Assembly (NCBI RefSeq): GCF_022271435.1
Contig: NZ_JAFIQY010000051.1
Span: 1 to 58,233, forward strand
DNA from: Streptomyces monomycini
Lineage (GTDB): Bacteria; Actinomycetota; Actinomycetes; Streptomycetales; Streptomycetaceae
Reading direction: 5' to 3'
Length of the DNA: 58,233 nt
Shown here: positions 6,862 through 16,364 of the stretch, piece after piece
How the letters are laid out: every line of letters starts with the position of its first letter
Position numbering within the stretch: position 1 is the first letter of the stretch
Program-made: the position numbers and the translations under genes
Notes under the pieces: model-generated
Databases searched by the model: none
What the model was told of the DNA's origin: nothing
The model's input: the letters and a program-made list of their open reading frames with translations, nothing else

Positions 6862-9800
6862 GTGAACGGACTGACAGGAGCGAAACAGCCGACGGGCGCG
6901 GAACAGCCGACGGGCGCGGGCCAACCGGCGGACGGGGGCCGACCGGTGGACGGGGGCCGACCGGTGGACGGGGAAGGCCCGTCCGCTGGGGGAGGAGCGG
7001 CGCCCGCGGACGTACCGGCACCCGCAGACGTACCGGCGCCCGTGGAAGCACCGATGCCCACGGAAGTACCGGCGGACGCCGGCCCACCGACCGGTGGGGA
7101 GCCCGGCCCCACCCGCAGAAAGCTCGTCGTCGGTACCGCGCTCGCCGGCATCGCCGCCACCCTCCCACTCGGCGCCACCAGCGCGTACGCCGGAAGCACC
7201 GGCTCCTACCCGCCACCCCGGGTTGGTGAGGCGGTGCTGCGGTCCGGAGCCCTGGAGGTCCGCGTCGACACCGGCTTTCCCCGCGTCCTCTCCTACACCG
7301 ACCGGGGCACCGGCGCCGTCCTGTACGGCCAGCCCGACCTGGTCACCCGGCTCCTCGTCGACGGCACCGCCCGCGCGCCCCGGGTCACCCCCCGCCCGGC
7401 CGCCGACCGCATCACCTACACCCTCGCCTTCGACGGCGGCACCGAGATCGACGCCGAGATCACCGTCGGCGGATGGCGCGTCGACTGGCGCGTCACCAGG
7501 ATCGCCGACACCCCGGCCCTCCGTGTAGGCACCCTCCAGATTCCCGGGCTCGCCCTGCTGAGCGTCCGCAGCGACCAGCCCGGCGCCGCCCTCCTGGCCG
7601 CCCGCATCGACCTGGACAAGGCCAAGAGCGGTGACACCCTCGTCCGGATCACGCCCGCCACCCCGTTGGACGCCGCCCCCACCGGGTGCGCGTACGCGGT
7701 CGCCGCCACCGGGAAGCTGGCCGCCGCCGTCGAGACCAACACTGTCTACGACACGCCCAGCGGCGCCACCACCTGGGAGAACGGGCGGCTGTGGCGGCAG
7801 ACCACCGCGAGCGGCGGCCACCGCTACGCGCGTCTCGGCTGCGGCCAGTGGACCCACCGCGCGGCCACCGCGCCCCTGCACGACACCGAACCCCCGCCGT
7901 ACGCCACCGTCGTCCTCACCCGCGACCGCAACGGCGACGGCACCGCCGACTGGCAGGACGCGGCCATCGCGCTGCGCGACATCATGGTCGACCCGCTCGG
8001 CGCCGACGAGCAGCACCTGCGCGTCGTCGCCCACATCCCCTTCAACTTCGCCAGCCAGGCCACCAACCCCTTCCTGACCACCCTCGACAACGTCAAACGG
8101 ATCGCGCTCGCCACCGACGGGCTGCGGCAGTTCACCCTCCTGAAGGGCTACCAGTCCGAAGGCCACGACTCCGCCCACCCCGACTACGGCGGCAACCACA
8201 ACACCCGCGCCGGGGGCCTCGCCGACCTCAACACCCTGCTGCGCGCCGGAAAGGCCTGGCACAGCGACTTCGCCGTGCACGTCAACGCCACCGAGTCCTA
8301 CCCCGTCGCGCACGCCTTCTCCGAGACCCTCGTCGACAAGAACGACGCGCAATGGGACTGGCTCGACCAGTCCTACCGCATCGACGCCCGCCGCGACCTG
8401 GTCTCCGGCGACATCGTCCGCCGCTTCCGGCAGCTCCGCGAGGAGACCGACCCCGCCCTGAACACCCTCTACATCGACGTCTTCCGCGAATCCGGCTGGA
8501 ACTCCGACCGCCTCCAGCGCCACCTGCGCGCCCAGGGCTGGCAGGTGACCACCGAATGGGGCCACGGCCTGGAGCGCTCCGCCCTGTGGGCGCACTGGGC
8601 CAACGAGACCGACTACGGAGGCGACACCTCCCGCGGCATCAACTCCCGGCTCATCCGCTTCGTCCGCAACCACCAGAAGGACGTGTTCGCGGACAAGTGG
8701 CCCACGCTGCTGGGCGGTGCCCGGATGGGCAACTTCGAAGGCTGGGTCGGCAAGACCGACTGGCACGCCTTCTACCGGATCATCTGGGTGGACGCGCTGC
8801 CCGCCAAGTACCTCCAGGCGTACCCGATCCGCACTTGGCGCGACCACGAGATCACCTTCGAGGGGCCGACCGGCACCGCCGTCACCGACACCGGCGGCAC
8901 CCGCCGCATCACCACCGACGGACGCCTGGTGTACGACGGCGGCACCTACCTGCTGCCCTGGGAACCACGCTGCGCCACCGACCCCGAGAAGCTCTACCAC
9001 TACAACCCCGGCGGCGGCACGACCACCTGGACGCTGCCCCGCGGCTGGTCCGGCACCCGGAGCGTGTACGCCTACCGACTCACCGACCAGGGCCGGAGCC
9101 GTCCGCAGCGGCTGTCCGTGCGCGGCGGCAAGGTCACCGTCACCGCCGCGGCCGGACAGCCGTACGTCCTCTACCGCCGCCCCGCCCCGGCCCAGGGCGG
9201 CCGCGGCTGGGGCCAGGGAAGCGGCGGACACGGCCGGCACGGGACCGGCCGGACCGGGCCCGGCTGGGGCGAGGGCACGCCGCTCGCCGACCCCGGCTTC
9301 CACTCCGGCACCCTCGACGCCTGGCAGGTCAGCGGCCCCGCCACCGTCGAGCCGAGCGCCCTCGGAGACTACGAACTGGTCGTCGGCGCGGGCGGCGCGG
9401 CAACCGTCAGCCAGCGGATCGCCCGCCTCGCGCCCGGCACGTACACGGCCTCCGTGCAGGTGGAGGTCGGCGCGCGGCCGGGGGAGCGGCGCCGGGCCGC
9501 ACTGGAGGTACGCACCGGTGACGGCGTCACGGCCGCCAATTGGACCGACACCTCCACCGCCGCGAACTTCGTCGCCGCCGACCGTAAACACGGCACTCGC
9601 TTCCAACGGATGTTCACCCCCTTCACCGTCCCCGAGGGCGGCGGTCCCGTCACCCTCACCCTCCGCGTCGCGGCGGGCACTGTGCGTATTCGATTCGACA
9701 ACGTGCGGGTCGTCGCCGCGGTTCCCGCGCACCGGCCGGGCACCGTCGCGTACGAGGATTTCGAGCACGTACCGCAAGGCTGGGGCCCCTTCGTCAAGGG

Positions 9801-10236
9801 CGACGCGGGCCAGGTCACCGACCCGCGCACGCACATCGCGCAGCGGCACGCGCCCTTCACCCAGCGCGGCTGGAACGGCAAGGCCGTCGACGACGTCATC
9901 GACGGCGGCCAGTCACTGAAGTCCCGCGGCGAGAACGCGGGACTGGTTTACCGGACCGTGCCGCACACCGTGCGTTTCCTGCCCGGACGCCGCTACCGGG
10001 TCAGCTTCCGCTATGCGAACGAGAAGGCCGGCCAGTACGCCTGGATCACGGCCGTCGACACCCCCGGAGCCCGCGAACTGAGCCGCACCCCGCTGCCCGT
10101 CGCCCCCCACCCCACCTCGCACACCTACGAGTTCACAGCCCCGGAGTGCGGCGAGGCGTGGGTGGGCCTGCGCAAGACGGGTGACGACGGGAAGGCGGAG
10201 TTCGTCCTGGACGTCTTCGAGGTACGGGAAGCCTGA
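6862..10236 (+). CDS. Secreted endo-alpha-N-acetylgalactosaminidase (GH101)
   Basis: An 1124-residue exported glycosidase expected to release Gal-beta-1,3-GalNAc from Ser/Thr of mucin-type O-glycoproteins. A Tat-type signal (PTRRKLVVGTALAG, Arg85-Arg86, ending about TSAYAGS) follows an unusual 80-residue Pro/Gly/Ala repeat region. Then come the N-terminal beta domains, and the catalytic barrel with HPDYGGNHNTRAGGLADLNTLL, Asp539 in TLYIDVFRESGW (likely nucleophile) and Glu565 in VTTEWGH (likely acid/base). After a Gly-rich linker (about 775-805) two C-terminal beta-sandwich modules resemble carbohydrate-binding modules (about 810-955 and 965-1122). GTG at 6862 follows GGAGAG at 9-bp spacing; a later ATG at 7053 would also keep the Tat signal. 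It converges on a GH35 gene with which it probably works. Confidence 0.85.
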   Translation: MNGLTGAKQPTGAEQPTGAGQPADGGRPVDGGRPVDGEGPSAGGGAAPADVPAPADVPAPVEAPMPTEVPADAGPPTGGEPGPTRRKLVVGTALAGIAATLPLGATSAYAGSTGSYPPPRVGEAVLRSGALEVRVDTGFPRVLSYTDRGTGAVLYGQPDLVTRLLVDGTARAPRVTPRPAADRITYTLAFDGGTEIDAEITVGGWRVDWRVTRIADTPALRVGTLQIPGLALLSVRSDQPGAALLAARIDLDKAKSGDTLVRITPATPLDAAPTGCAYAVAATGKLAAAVETNTVYDTPSGATTWENGRLWRQTTASGGHRYARLGCGQWTHRAATAPLHDTEPPPYATVVLTRDRNGDGTADWQDAAIALRDIMVDPLGADEQHLRVVAHIPFNFASQATNPFLTTLDNVKRIALATDGLRQFTLLKGYQSEGHDSAHPDYGGNHNTRAGGLADLNTLLRAGKAWHSDFAVHVNATESYPVAHAFSETLVDKNDAQWDWLDQSYRIDARRDLVSGDIVRRFRQLREETDPALNTLYIDVFRESGWNSDRLQRHLRAQGWQVTTEWGHGLERSALWAHWANETDYGGDTSRGINSRLIRFVRNHQKDVFADKWPTLLGGARMGNFEGWVGKTDWHAFYRIIWVDALPAKYLQAYPIRTWRDHEITFEGPTGTAVTDTGGTRRITTDGRLVYDGGTYLLPWEPRCATDPEKLYHYNPGGGTTTWTLPRGWSGTRSVYAYRLTDQGRSRPQRLSVRGGKVTVTAAAGQPYVLYRRPAPAQGGRGWGQGSGGHGRHGTGRTGPGWGEGTPLADPGFHSGTLDAWQVSGPATVEPSALGDYELVVGAGGAATVSQRIARLAPGTYTASVQVEVGARPGERRRAALEVRTGDGVTAANWTDTSTAANFVAADRKHGTRFQRMFTPFTVPEGGGPVTLTLRVAAGTVRIRFDNVRVVAAVPAHRPGTVAYEDFEHVPQGWGPFVKGDAGQVTDPRTHIAQRHAPFTQRGWNGKAVDDVIDGGQSLKSRGENAGLVYRTVPHTVRFLPGRRYRVSFRYANEKAGQYAWITAVDTPGARELSRTPLPVAPHPTSHTYEFTAPECGEAWVGLRKTGDDGKAEFVLDVFEVREA

Positions 10237-10262
10237 CGCGTCACACATCGGAGACCGGCCGG

Positions 10263-10289
10263 CCCGACGCGGAAGGCCGGCGCGTCGGG
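10263..10289. terminator. Hairpin between the convergent GH101 and GH35 genes
   Basis: cccgacgcg (10263-10271) pairs perfectly with cgcgtcggg (10281-10289) across a 9-base loop. There is no T-run, as is common for Streptomyces terminators. Its position between convergent stops suits termination in both directions. Confidence 0.45.
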
Positions 10290-10306
10290 GCACGGACACC
10301 GACGTG

Positions 10307-12088
10307 TCAGGGCACCAGACGGGGCGCCCTTGCCCGCTCCCCCACACGGGCGGGGGCGCCCTCCAACTCCAGCAGGAGCAGCTGGTTGGCGCCCGGACAC
10401 AGCACCGGGCCGGGGACGAACAGGGTCCGCTGCGGACCGGCCGCCCAGTAGCGGCCCAGGCAGAACCCGTTCACCCAGGCGAAGCCGCGCGTCCAGCCCG
10501 GCAGTTCGAGGGCGGCGTCCCCGGGGGAGGGAACGGTCAGCGTGGCCCGGTGGAGGCCCGGCCGCCCGGAACCGGAAGGACGGGCGCCGCATTCCCTGAA
10601 CGGCACTTGCCGCACCGCCGCCGCGTCCTCCAACGCGTCCAGCCGCAGCCCCCGCGCCCGTACGCCGTGCAGGTACTGCCGCTCGTGCAGCACCCCGCCC
10701 GTGATGCCCTTCGACTCCCCGAGCCGCGGCCCGTAGTTGACCCGCCCCAGCGACTCCACCCACAGCTCCACGGTGGCGGGCCCGGCCACCGCCGCGCCGA
10801 TCTCCGAGTCCTCCTCGTACAGGGTCGGCCCACGCACCCCGTCCACGTACGTCACCGCCAGATCGCGCAACCCCGCCACCCGCAACGGAAGCGGCCCGCG
10901 CGGCCCGGGAACCTCGAAGCGGTACCGCACCACACCACGGCCCACGTCCAGCTCCTCGAACGTCGGCGGCACACCCGACGTCACCTCGGGACCGCCGAGA
11001 ACGTCCAGTACGTCCGCGAGCGGCGCCCACCCGCCGGACTCGGCCCGTACGGGCGCGGCGAGAACCGGCGGCGGAACGGGAACCTCCGGTAGCGGGCCCG
11101 GCGCGTACGCGGACAGGACGTCACGGAAACGGTGGAACTTCTCCGTAGGGCGCCCGCGTTCATCGATCGGCGCGTCGTAGTCGTACGACGTGACAGTGGG
11201 CCGCAGCGCCCCGTCGTGCAGCTCGCCGGAACGATTCGCCCCCGCCCACCCCCCGAAGTTCGTACCACCGTGCGCCATATAGACGTTGACCGACGCACCA
11301 CACTCCAGGATCTCCCGCAGTGCGTCCGCCGCGTCCCCCGAAGAGCGCGCCACCGAAGCGTCACCCCAGTGGGAGAACCAGCCGCACCAGAACTCCATAC
11401 ACATCAGCGGGCCACGCGGCCGATGACGGCGCAACGCCGCGAACGCCTCCCGCGCCCCCGACCCGAAGTTCACCGTCGCCAGGACACCGGGCACCGAACC
11501 ACCGGTCAGCATGTGGTCCTCCGGGCCGTCCGAGGTGAACAGCGGCACACTCACCCCCAGACCGCGCAGCAGCTCCACCATGTGCCCCAGGTACTCCCGG
11601 TCGCCGCCGTACGACCCGTACTCGTTCTCCGCCTGCACCATCACCACCGGGCCGCCGCGGTCGTACTGCCGCGCCACCACCTGCGGCAACAGCCGCCCGA
11701 ACCACGCGTCCACCGCCCGCAGGTACTCCGTGTCACGGGTCCGCACCCGCCGCCCCGACGGGCCGGTCAGCCAGTGCGGCAGCCCGCCGTTCTCCCACTC
11801 CGCGCAGATGTACGGACCGGGCCTGACCAGCGCGAGCAACCCCGCCGCCCGCACCGCGTCCAGAAAGCGGCCCAGCGCCTCCGGGTCACGGTAGGTGCCG
11901 GGCCGCGGCTCGTGCAGATTCCAGGGCACGTACGTCTCGACGCAGTTCAGCCCCATGGCGCGCAGCATCGCCAACCGGTGCCCCCACTGCGCCTCGTGCA
12001 CCCGGAAGTAGTGCAGGGCCCCCGACAGCAGCCGCACCGGCCGCCCGTCCCGCTCGAAGTCCCGCTCGCCCACCACGAACACGCCCAT
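10307..12088 (-). CDS. Cytoplasmic beta-galactosidase (GH35)
   Basis: A 593-residue GH35 enzyme hydrolysing terminal beta-galactosides. The TIM barrel starts at once (LLSGALHYFRVHEAQWGHRL, then VETYVPWNLHEPRPG). Glu154 in QAENEYGSYG is the acid/base, and Glu232 in MCMEFWCGWFSHWG the nucleophile. MAHGGTNFGGWAGAN and TSYDYDAPIDERG complete the active-site region, and C-terminal beta-sandwich (jelly-roll) domains follow with WTRGFAWVNGFCLGRYW. No signal peptide is present. ATG at 12088 is chosen because GH35 homology begins there; ATG 12220 would add 44 low-complexity residues. The divergent AraC gene suggests sugar-dependent control, and the convergent GH101 gene suggests the substrate is galactose on O-glycan core disaccharide. 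Confidence 0.93.
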   Translation of the reverse strand: MGVFVVGERDFERDGRPVRLLSGALHYFRVHEAQWGHRLAMLRAMGLNCVETYVPWNLHEPRPGTYRDPEALGRFLDAVRAAGLLALVRPGPYICAEWENGGLPHWLTGPSGRRVRTRDTEYLRAVDAWFGRLLPQVVARQYDRGGPVVMVQAENEYGSYGGDREYLGHMVELLRGLGVSVPLFTSDGPEDHMLTGGSVPGVLATVNFGSGAREAFAALRRHRPRGPLMCMEFWCGWFSHWGDASVARSSGDAADALREILECGASVNVYMAHGGTNFGGWAGANRSGELHDGALRPTVTSYDYDAPIDERGRPTEKFHRFRDVLSAYAPGPLPEVPVPPPVLAAPVRAESGGWAPLADVLDVLGGPEVTSGVPPTFEELDVGRGVVRYRFEVPGPRGPLPLRVAGLRDLAVTYVDGVRGPTLYEEDSEIGAAVAGPATVELWVESLGRVNYGPRLGESKGITGGVLHERQYLHGVRARGLRLDALEDAAAVRQVPFRECGARPSGSGRPGLHRATLTVPSPGDAALELPGWTRGFAWVNGFCLGRYWAAGPQRTLFVPGPVLCPGANQLLLLELEGAPARVGERARAPRLVP

Positions 12089-12365
12089 ACCGCCCGCCCT
12101 GTCCCGTTCCGCCGTCCCGATCGGCCCGGCGTTCTGGTCCGTCCGCTGTCTCGTTCCGCCCGGTGCTCCGGTCCGTCCGCCGTCCCCGTCACCCTCAGCT
12201 CTGGCGGCACGGGAATCCATGGACAAAGATCGGCAGTGATTGGACGGAACTCAACCGGAACTCGGACGGAAATCGGGCGGCGCAGGGATCTCATCGGTCA
12301 GGAAACGCAAGCAACCGGCCGGACACGGACATGTCCCCGGTAGGCGGAGACGGGAGGACGTCCGC

Positions 12366-13241
12366 ATGTACCACACCTGGATGCGGTACTTCACACCGCG
12401 CCCGGTCCACCACCGGCTCGGCCTGGTCTGCCTCGGCGTCGGACTCCAGCACGGCCCCCTGCCACCCGTCGGCCCCCGCGTCCTCGACCACCACGTCGCC
12501 GTCGTCGTCCACGCCGGCCGCGGCTGGTTCACCACCCCCGACGGCACCCGCACACCCGTCACCGCCCCCGCCCTCCTGTGGCTCCTCCCCGGCGTCCCCC
12601 ACCACTACGGCGCCGACCCGCACACCGGCTGGGACGAGAGCTTCGTCGACTTCACCGGCCCCGCCACCACCACCTACACCGAACTCGGCTACATCGAACC
12701 CGACCGCCCCCTCGTCCCGCTCGCCGACACCGCCGCCGCCCGCACCGCCGTCGGCCGCATCACCCGCGCCGCCCGCCGCGGCAACCCCCTCCTGGAAGTC
12801 GAGACCGCCGCCGCCGTCCACGAACTCCTCGTCGCCCTGCGGCGCGCCCGCGCCGACACCGACGCGGACGGCGACCCCGTACTCCAGGCCCTCGCCCGCG
12901 ACGCGTTCCTGCCCCTGTCCGTCGCCGAACACGCCGCCCGTCACGGCATGACCCCCGCCGCCCTGCGCACCGCCGTACGCCGCGGCGCCGGATGCAGCCC
13001 CAAGGACTACCTCCTGGCCATCCGCCTCGGCCACGCCAAAGAACTCCTCGCCGCCACCGAACTCCCCGTCGCCGCCGTCGCCCGCCGCGTCGGCTACACC
13101 GACCCGGCCTACTTCAGTCGCCTGTTCACCCGCCGCGTCGGCACCGCACCCGTCCGCTTCCGCGCCCGCCAGGGACACCACGTCCCCGGCGGCTGGTCCA
13201 CCCGCGTACCCGACCCCGACGACCCGCCGCGGATCGGCTGA
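12366..13241 (+). CDS. AraC-family transcriptional regulator
   Basis: A 291-residue regulator. The N-terminal AraC-ligand/cupin region (about 1-150) has the sugar-sensing pattern DHHVAVVVHAGRGWFTTPDG and ALLWLLPGVPHHYG. The C-terminal domain (about 185-280) has two HTH motifs, the second as LPVAAVARRVGYTDPAYFSRLFTRR. ATG at 12366 is chosen because GGGAGGA lies 9 bp before it. It is divergent from the GH35 gene with about 280 bp between the starts, so it probably controls that gene and perhaps the GH101 gene. No clear direct repeat operator could be picked out by eye. Confidence 0.92.
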   Translation: MYHTWMRYFTPRPVHHRLGLVCLGVGLQHGPLPPVGPRVLDHHVAVVVHAGRGWFTTPDGTRTPVTAPALLWLLPGVPHHYGADPHTGWDESFVDFTGPATTTYTELGYIEPDRPLVPLADTAAARTAVGRITRAARRGNPLLEVETAAAVHELLVALRRARADTDADGDPVLQALARDAFLPLSVAEHAARHGMTPAALRTAVRRGAGCSPKDYLLAIRLGHAKELLAATELPVAAVARRVGYTDPAYFSRLFTRRVGTAPVRFRARQGHHVPGGWSTRVPDPDDPPRIG

Positions 13242-13400
13242 GAAAGCCCACGGCCCAGGGCGCGCCAAGGCCGCACCAAGGAGCGCCGGATCACGCGTCA
13301 AGGCGCGCGGAGCACCCGCCGAGCACGCCCGGGACCCGGCCGGGCCGGGAAAATCGCGGGTCGAGTGCGCGGTGTCAGTGCCGTACGGCAGCATGAGCAC

Positions 13401-15989
13401 ATGCCCGCACTGACGCGCGACGAGGCGCTGACCCGAGCCCGACTCCTCGACGTCCACCGCTACGCGATCGACCTCGACCTCACCCACGGACCCGACCACT
13501 TCGTGTCCCGCACGGCCGTCCGCTTCAGTGCGCGCACCCCGGGCGACACCTTCATCGACGTCGCACCGCACGAGCTGCGCTCCGCCACCCTCGACGGCCG
13601 CCCCCTCGATCCGGCCACCCTCGACGGCAACCGCCTGCCGCTCACCGGCCTCACCCGAGGCGACCACGAACTCCGCCTCGAAGCGACGATGCGCTACTCC
13701 CGCACCGGCGAGGGCATGCACCGCTTCACCGACCCCGCCGACGGCGAGACCTACGTCTACACCCAGCCGTTCCTGGACAACGCCCAGCGCGTCTTCGCCG
13801 CCTTCGACCAGCCCGACCTCAAGGCCGTCTTCGAAGTGGGCGTCACCGCGCCCGGCGGCTGGACCGTCCTCGGCAACGGCACCGCCACCCGCCAGGACGG
13901 CGAAGCCAACCACGTCGTCCTCGCCCCCACCCCGCTCATCAGCACCTACCTCGTCGCTGTCGCCGCCGGCCCCTGGCACACCGTCCGCACCGAGCACGCC
14001 GGACTGCCCTTCGGCATCCACTGCCGCCGCTCCCTGGCCCCCCACCTGACCGCGGACGCCGAAGAGATCTTCGACATCACCCGCCGCTGCTACGACCGCT
14101 ACCACACCCTCTTCGACGAGCCCTACCCCTTCGACTCCTACGACCAGGCCTTCGTCCCCGAGTTCAACGCGGGCGCCATGGAGAACCCCGGCCTGGTCAC
14201 CTTCCGCGAGGACTTCGTCTTCCGCTCCGCCGTCACCGACACCGAGCGCCAGAACCGCGGCGTGGTCATCGCCCACGAGATGGCCCACATGTGGTTCGGC
14301 GACCTGGTCACCCTCCAGTGGTGGGACGACATCTGGCTCAACGAGTCCTTCGCCGAATACATGAGCTACCAGGTGCTGTCCGAAGCCACCCGCTACACCG
14401 ACACCTGGACCGACTTCGGCATCGCCCGCAAGAACTGGGGCTCCGACGCCGACCAGCGCCCCTCCACCCACCCCGTCGCCCCCGCCGCCGAGGACGTGCC
14501 CGACACCGACTCCGCCCTCCTCAACTTCGACGGCATCTCCTACGCCAAGGGCGCCTCCGCCCTGCGCCAGCTCGTCGCCTGGATGGGCGAGAAGGACTTC
14601 CTCGCCGGCGTCAACGACCACATCACCCGCCACCGCTTCGGCAACGCCACCCTCGCCGACTTCGTGGACTCCCTCGCCCAGGCCACCGACCGGGACGTGC
14701 ACGCCTGGGCCGACAGCTGGCTGCGCACCACCGGCATCGACACCCTCACCCCCGTCGTCGACACCACGCCCGGTGGCGGCTGGACCCTGCGCGTCGACCG
14801 TGACGGCAGCCGCCCCCACCACCTCACCGCCGGCCTGTACGACCGCGACCCCACCGACCCCACCCGCCTCGTCGCCCGCGACCACCTCGCCTGGGACATC
14901 CCCGCAGCGGTACCCCAGGACCCCGGCACCGCACCGGCCGAAGGCACCGCCCTCACCGACACACGGGACGGCGCCCCGCAGCGCCGCCACACCGTGCCCG
15001 GCCCCCGCCCCGCCCTCGTCCTCCTCAACGACGGCGACCTCACCTACGCCAAGGTCCGCCTCGACCCCACCTCCTGGGACACCGTCCGCACCACCCTCTC
15101 CGGCCTGCCCGACGCCCTCACCCGCGCCGTCGTCTGGAACGCCGCCCGCGACATGGTCCGCGACGGCGAACTGCCCCCCACCGCCTACCTCGACGCCGCC
15201 CGCGCCCACCTCCCGTACGAAACCGACATCGCCGTCGTCTCCGGCGTCCTCGCCTTCGCCCGTGCCCAGATCGCCGACCGCTACCTTCCCGCCGCCGACC
15301 GGCCCGCCGCCCTGACCACCCTCAGCGCCATCGCCCGCGACATCCTGCGCCGCACCGAAGGCTCCGAGAACGGCGACGGCCAAGGACTGCGCCTGGCCGC
15401 CGTCCGCACCTTCATCGACAGCGCCACCACCCCCGACGGCATACAGGACTGGCTCTCCGGCGGCAGCGTCCCCGGCGGACCCGCCCTCGACCCGGAGCTG
15501 CGCTGGCGCATCCTCGGCCGGCTCGCCGTCCTCGGCGCCACCACCCCCGCCGCCATCGAGGACGAACTGGCCCGCGACCCCAGCGCCACCGGCCGCCAGG
15601 GCGCCGCCACCTGCCGCGCCGCCCTGCCCGACCCGGCCGCCAAACAAGCCGCCTGGGACGTCCTCTTCGCCTCCGACGAGCACACCGACCTGTCCAACTA
15701 CCTCTTCAACGCCACCGCCGCCGGCTTCTGGGCCCCCGAACAGCTCGATCTCGTACGCCCCTACGTCACCCGCTACTTCCCCGAAGCGGTGGCCCTCGCC
15801 GCCCGCCGCGGCCCCGCCCTCGCCGATTCCGCCGGCCGCTACGCCTTCCCCACACCCTGCGTCGACCCGGCCACCCTCCACCTGGGCGAGGAGTGCCTGC
15901 GCACCACCGACCCGTCCCCGGCCCTGCGCCGCAAGCTCATCGACCAGCTCGACGACCTGAGGAGGGCGCTGCGGGTACGGGGCGAGTGA
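13401..15989 (+). CDS. pepN: Aminopeptidase N (M1 family)
   Basis: An 862-residue zinc aminopeptidase, the usual length for Streptomyces PepN. The N-terminal beta domain carries YVYTQPFLDNAQRVFAAFDQPD, the exopeptidase motif GAMEN is at 258-262, and HEMAHMWFGD gives His292, Glu293 and His296 with Glu315 in NESFAEYMSY as third zinc ligand. The C-terminal helical domain (about 530-860, ERAP1_C type) is complete. There is no signal peptide, so it acts in the cytoplasm on peptide N-termini. ATG at 13401 begins MPALTRDEALTRARLL, the conserved start; the frame is open slightly further upstream. It is monocistronic by context. Confidence 0.96.
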   Translation: MPALTRDEALTRARLLDVHRYAIDLDLTHGPDHFVSRTAVRFSARTPGDTFIDVAPHELRSATLDGRPLDPATLDGNRLPLTGLTRGDHELRLEATMRYSRTGEGMHRFTDPADGETYVYTQPFLDNAQRVFAAFDQPDLKAVFEVGVTAPGGWTVLGNGTATRQDGEANHVVLAPTPLISTYLVAVAAGPWHTVRTEHAGLPFGIHCRRSLAPHLTADAEEIFDITRRCYDRYHTLFDEPYPFDSYDQAFVPEFNAGAMENPGLVTFREDFVFRSAVTDTERQNRGVVIAHEMAHMWFGDLVTLQWWDDIWLNESFAEYMSYQVLSEATRYTDTWTDFGIARKNWGSDADQRPSTHPVAPAAEDVPDTDSALLNFDGISYAKGASALRQLVAWMGEKDFLAGVNDHITRHRFGNATLADFVDSLAQATDRDVHAWADSWLRTTGIDTLTPVVDTTPGGGWTLRVDRDGSRPHHLTAGLYDRDPTDPTRLVARDHLAWDIPAAVPQDPGTAPAEGTALTDTRDGAPQRRHTVPGPRPALVLLNDGDLTYAKVRLDPTSWDTVRTTLSGLPDALTRAVVWNAARDMVRDGELPPTAYLDAARAHLPYETDIAVVSGVLAFARAQIADRYLPAADRPAALTTLSAIARDILRRTEGSENGDGQGLRLAAVRTFIDSATTPDGIQDWLSGGSVPGGPALDPELRWRILGRLAVLGATTPAAIEDELARDPSATGRQGAATCRAALPDPAAKQAAWDVLFASDEHTDLSNYLFNATAAGFWAPEQLDLVRPYVTRYFPEAVALAARRGPALADSAGRYAFPTPCVDPATLHLGEECLRTTDPSPALRRKLIDQLDDLRRALRVRGE

Positions 15990-16364
15990 CGGCACCGCGC
16001 GAGGGGCGGGCCGGCTGGGCCCACGGGTTCGACCGGTTCGGCAGATTCGGGCGGGCCGGCGGATTCGGGTGGCCCGGTGCGGCCGGTGGGTTCGGTGCGC
16101 CCGGCGGGGCCGTCGGCTCCGCCGGACCCGGTGGGACAGCCGGGGGAGTGACGGCGGGATCGAGGCCGCCGAGCCCACCGGGCCGCGCCCCCGTCCACCC
16201 CCGCCCCAACCCCTACGGACTGCATAGCAGGCAATCCGATCACCGCCGCCCCGCCCAGCACCTGGGTACCCCTTTCGGGTTGAGCTCGCCCAGCTCGGCA
16301 GGTACGCCACCCGGCCCCGGCCAGTCTGTGGTGTGCCCGCTGTCGCGCACCCGAAGGACTGCCC
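15990..16364. other. Spacer between pepN and the decarboxylase gene
   Basis: The first part (about 16013-16140) is a GC-rich run of imperfect ggttcgg/gggcgg words that could encode Gly/Phe/Pro repeats but has no start with a ribosome binding site. The part next to the decarboxylase gene holds ordinary sequence with no clear promoter. I searched by eye for a DmdR1-type iron box (TTAGGTTAGGCTCACCTAA) and did not find one. Confidence 0.5.

Noticed and set aside
16200..16364. Iron-box (DmdR1) operator for the DesA/DesB-like pair
   Set aside because: No sequence close to TTAGGTTAGGCTCACCTAA was seen upstream of 16365.
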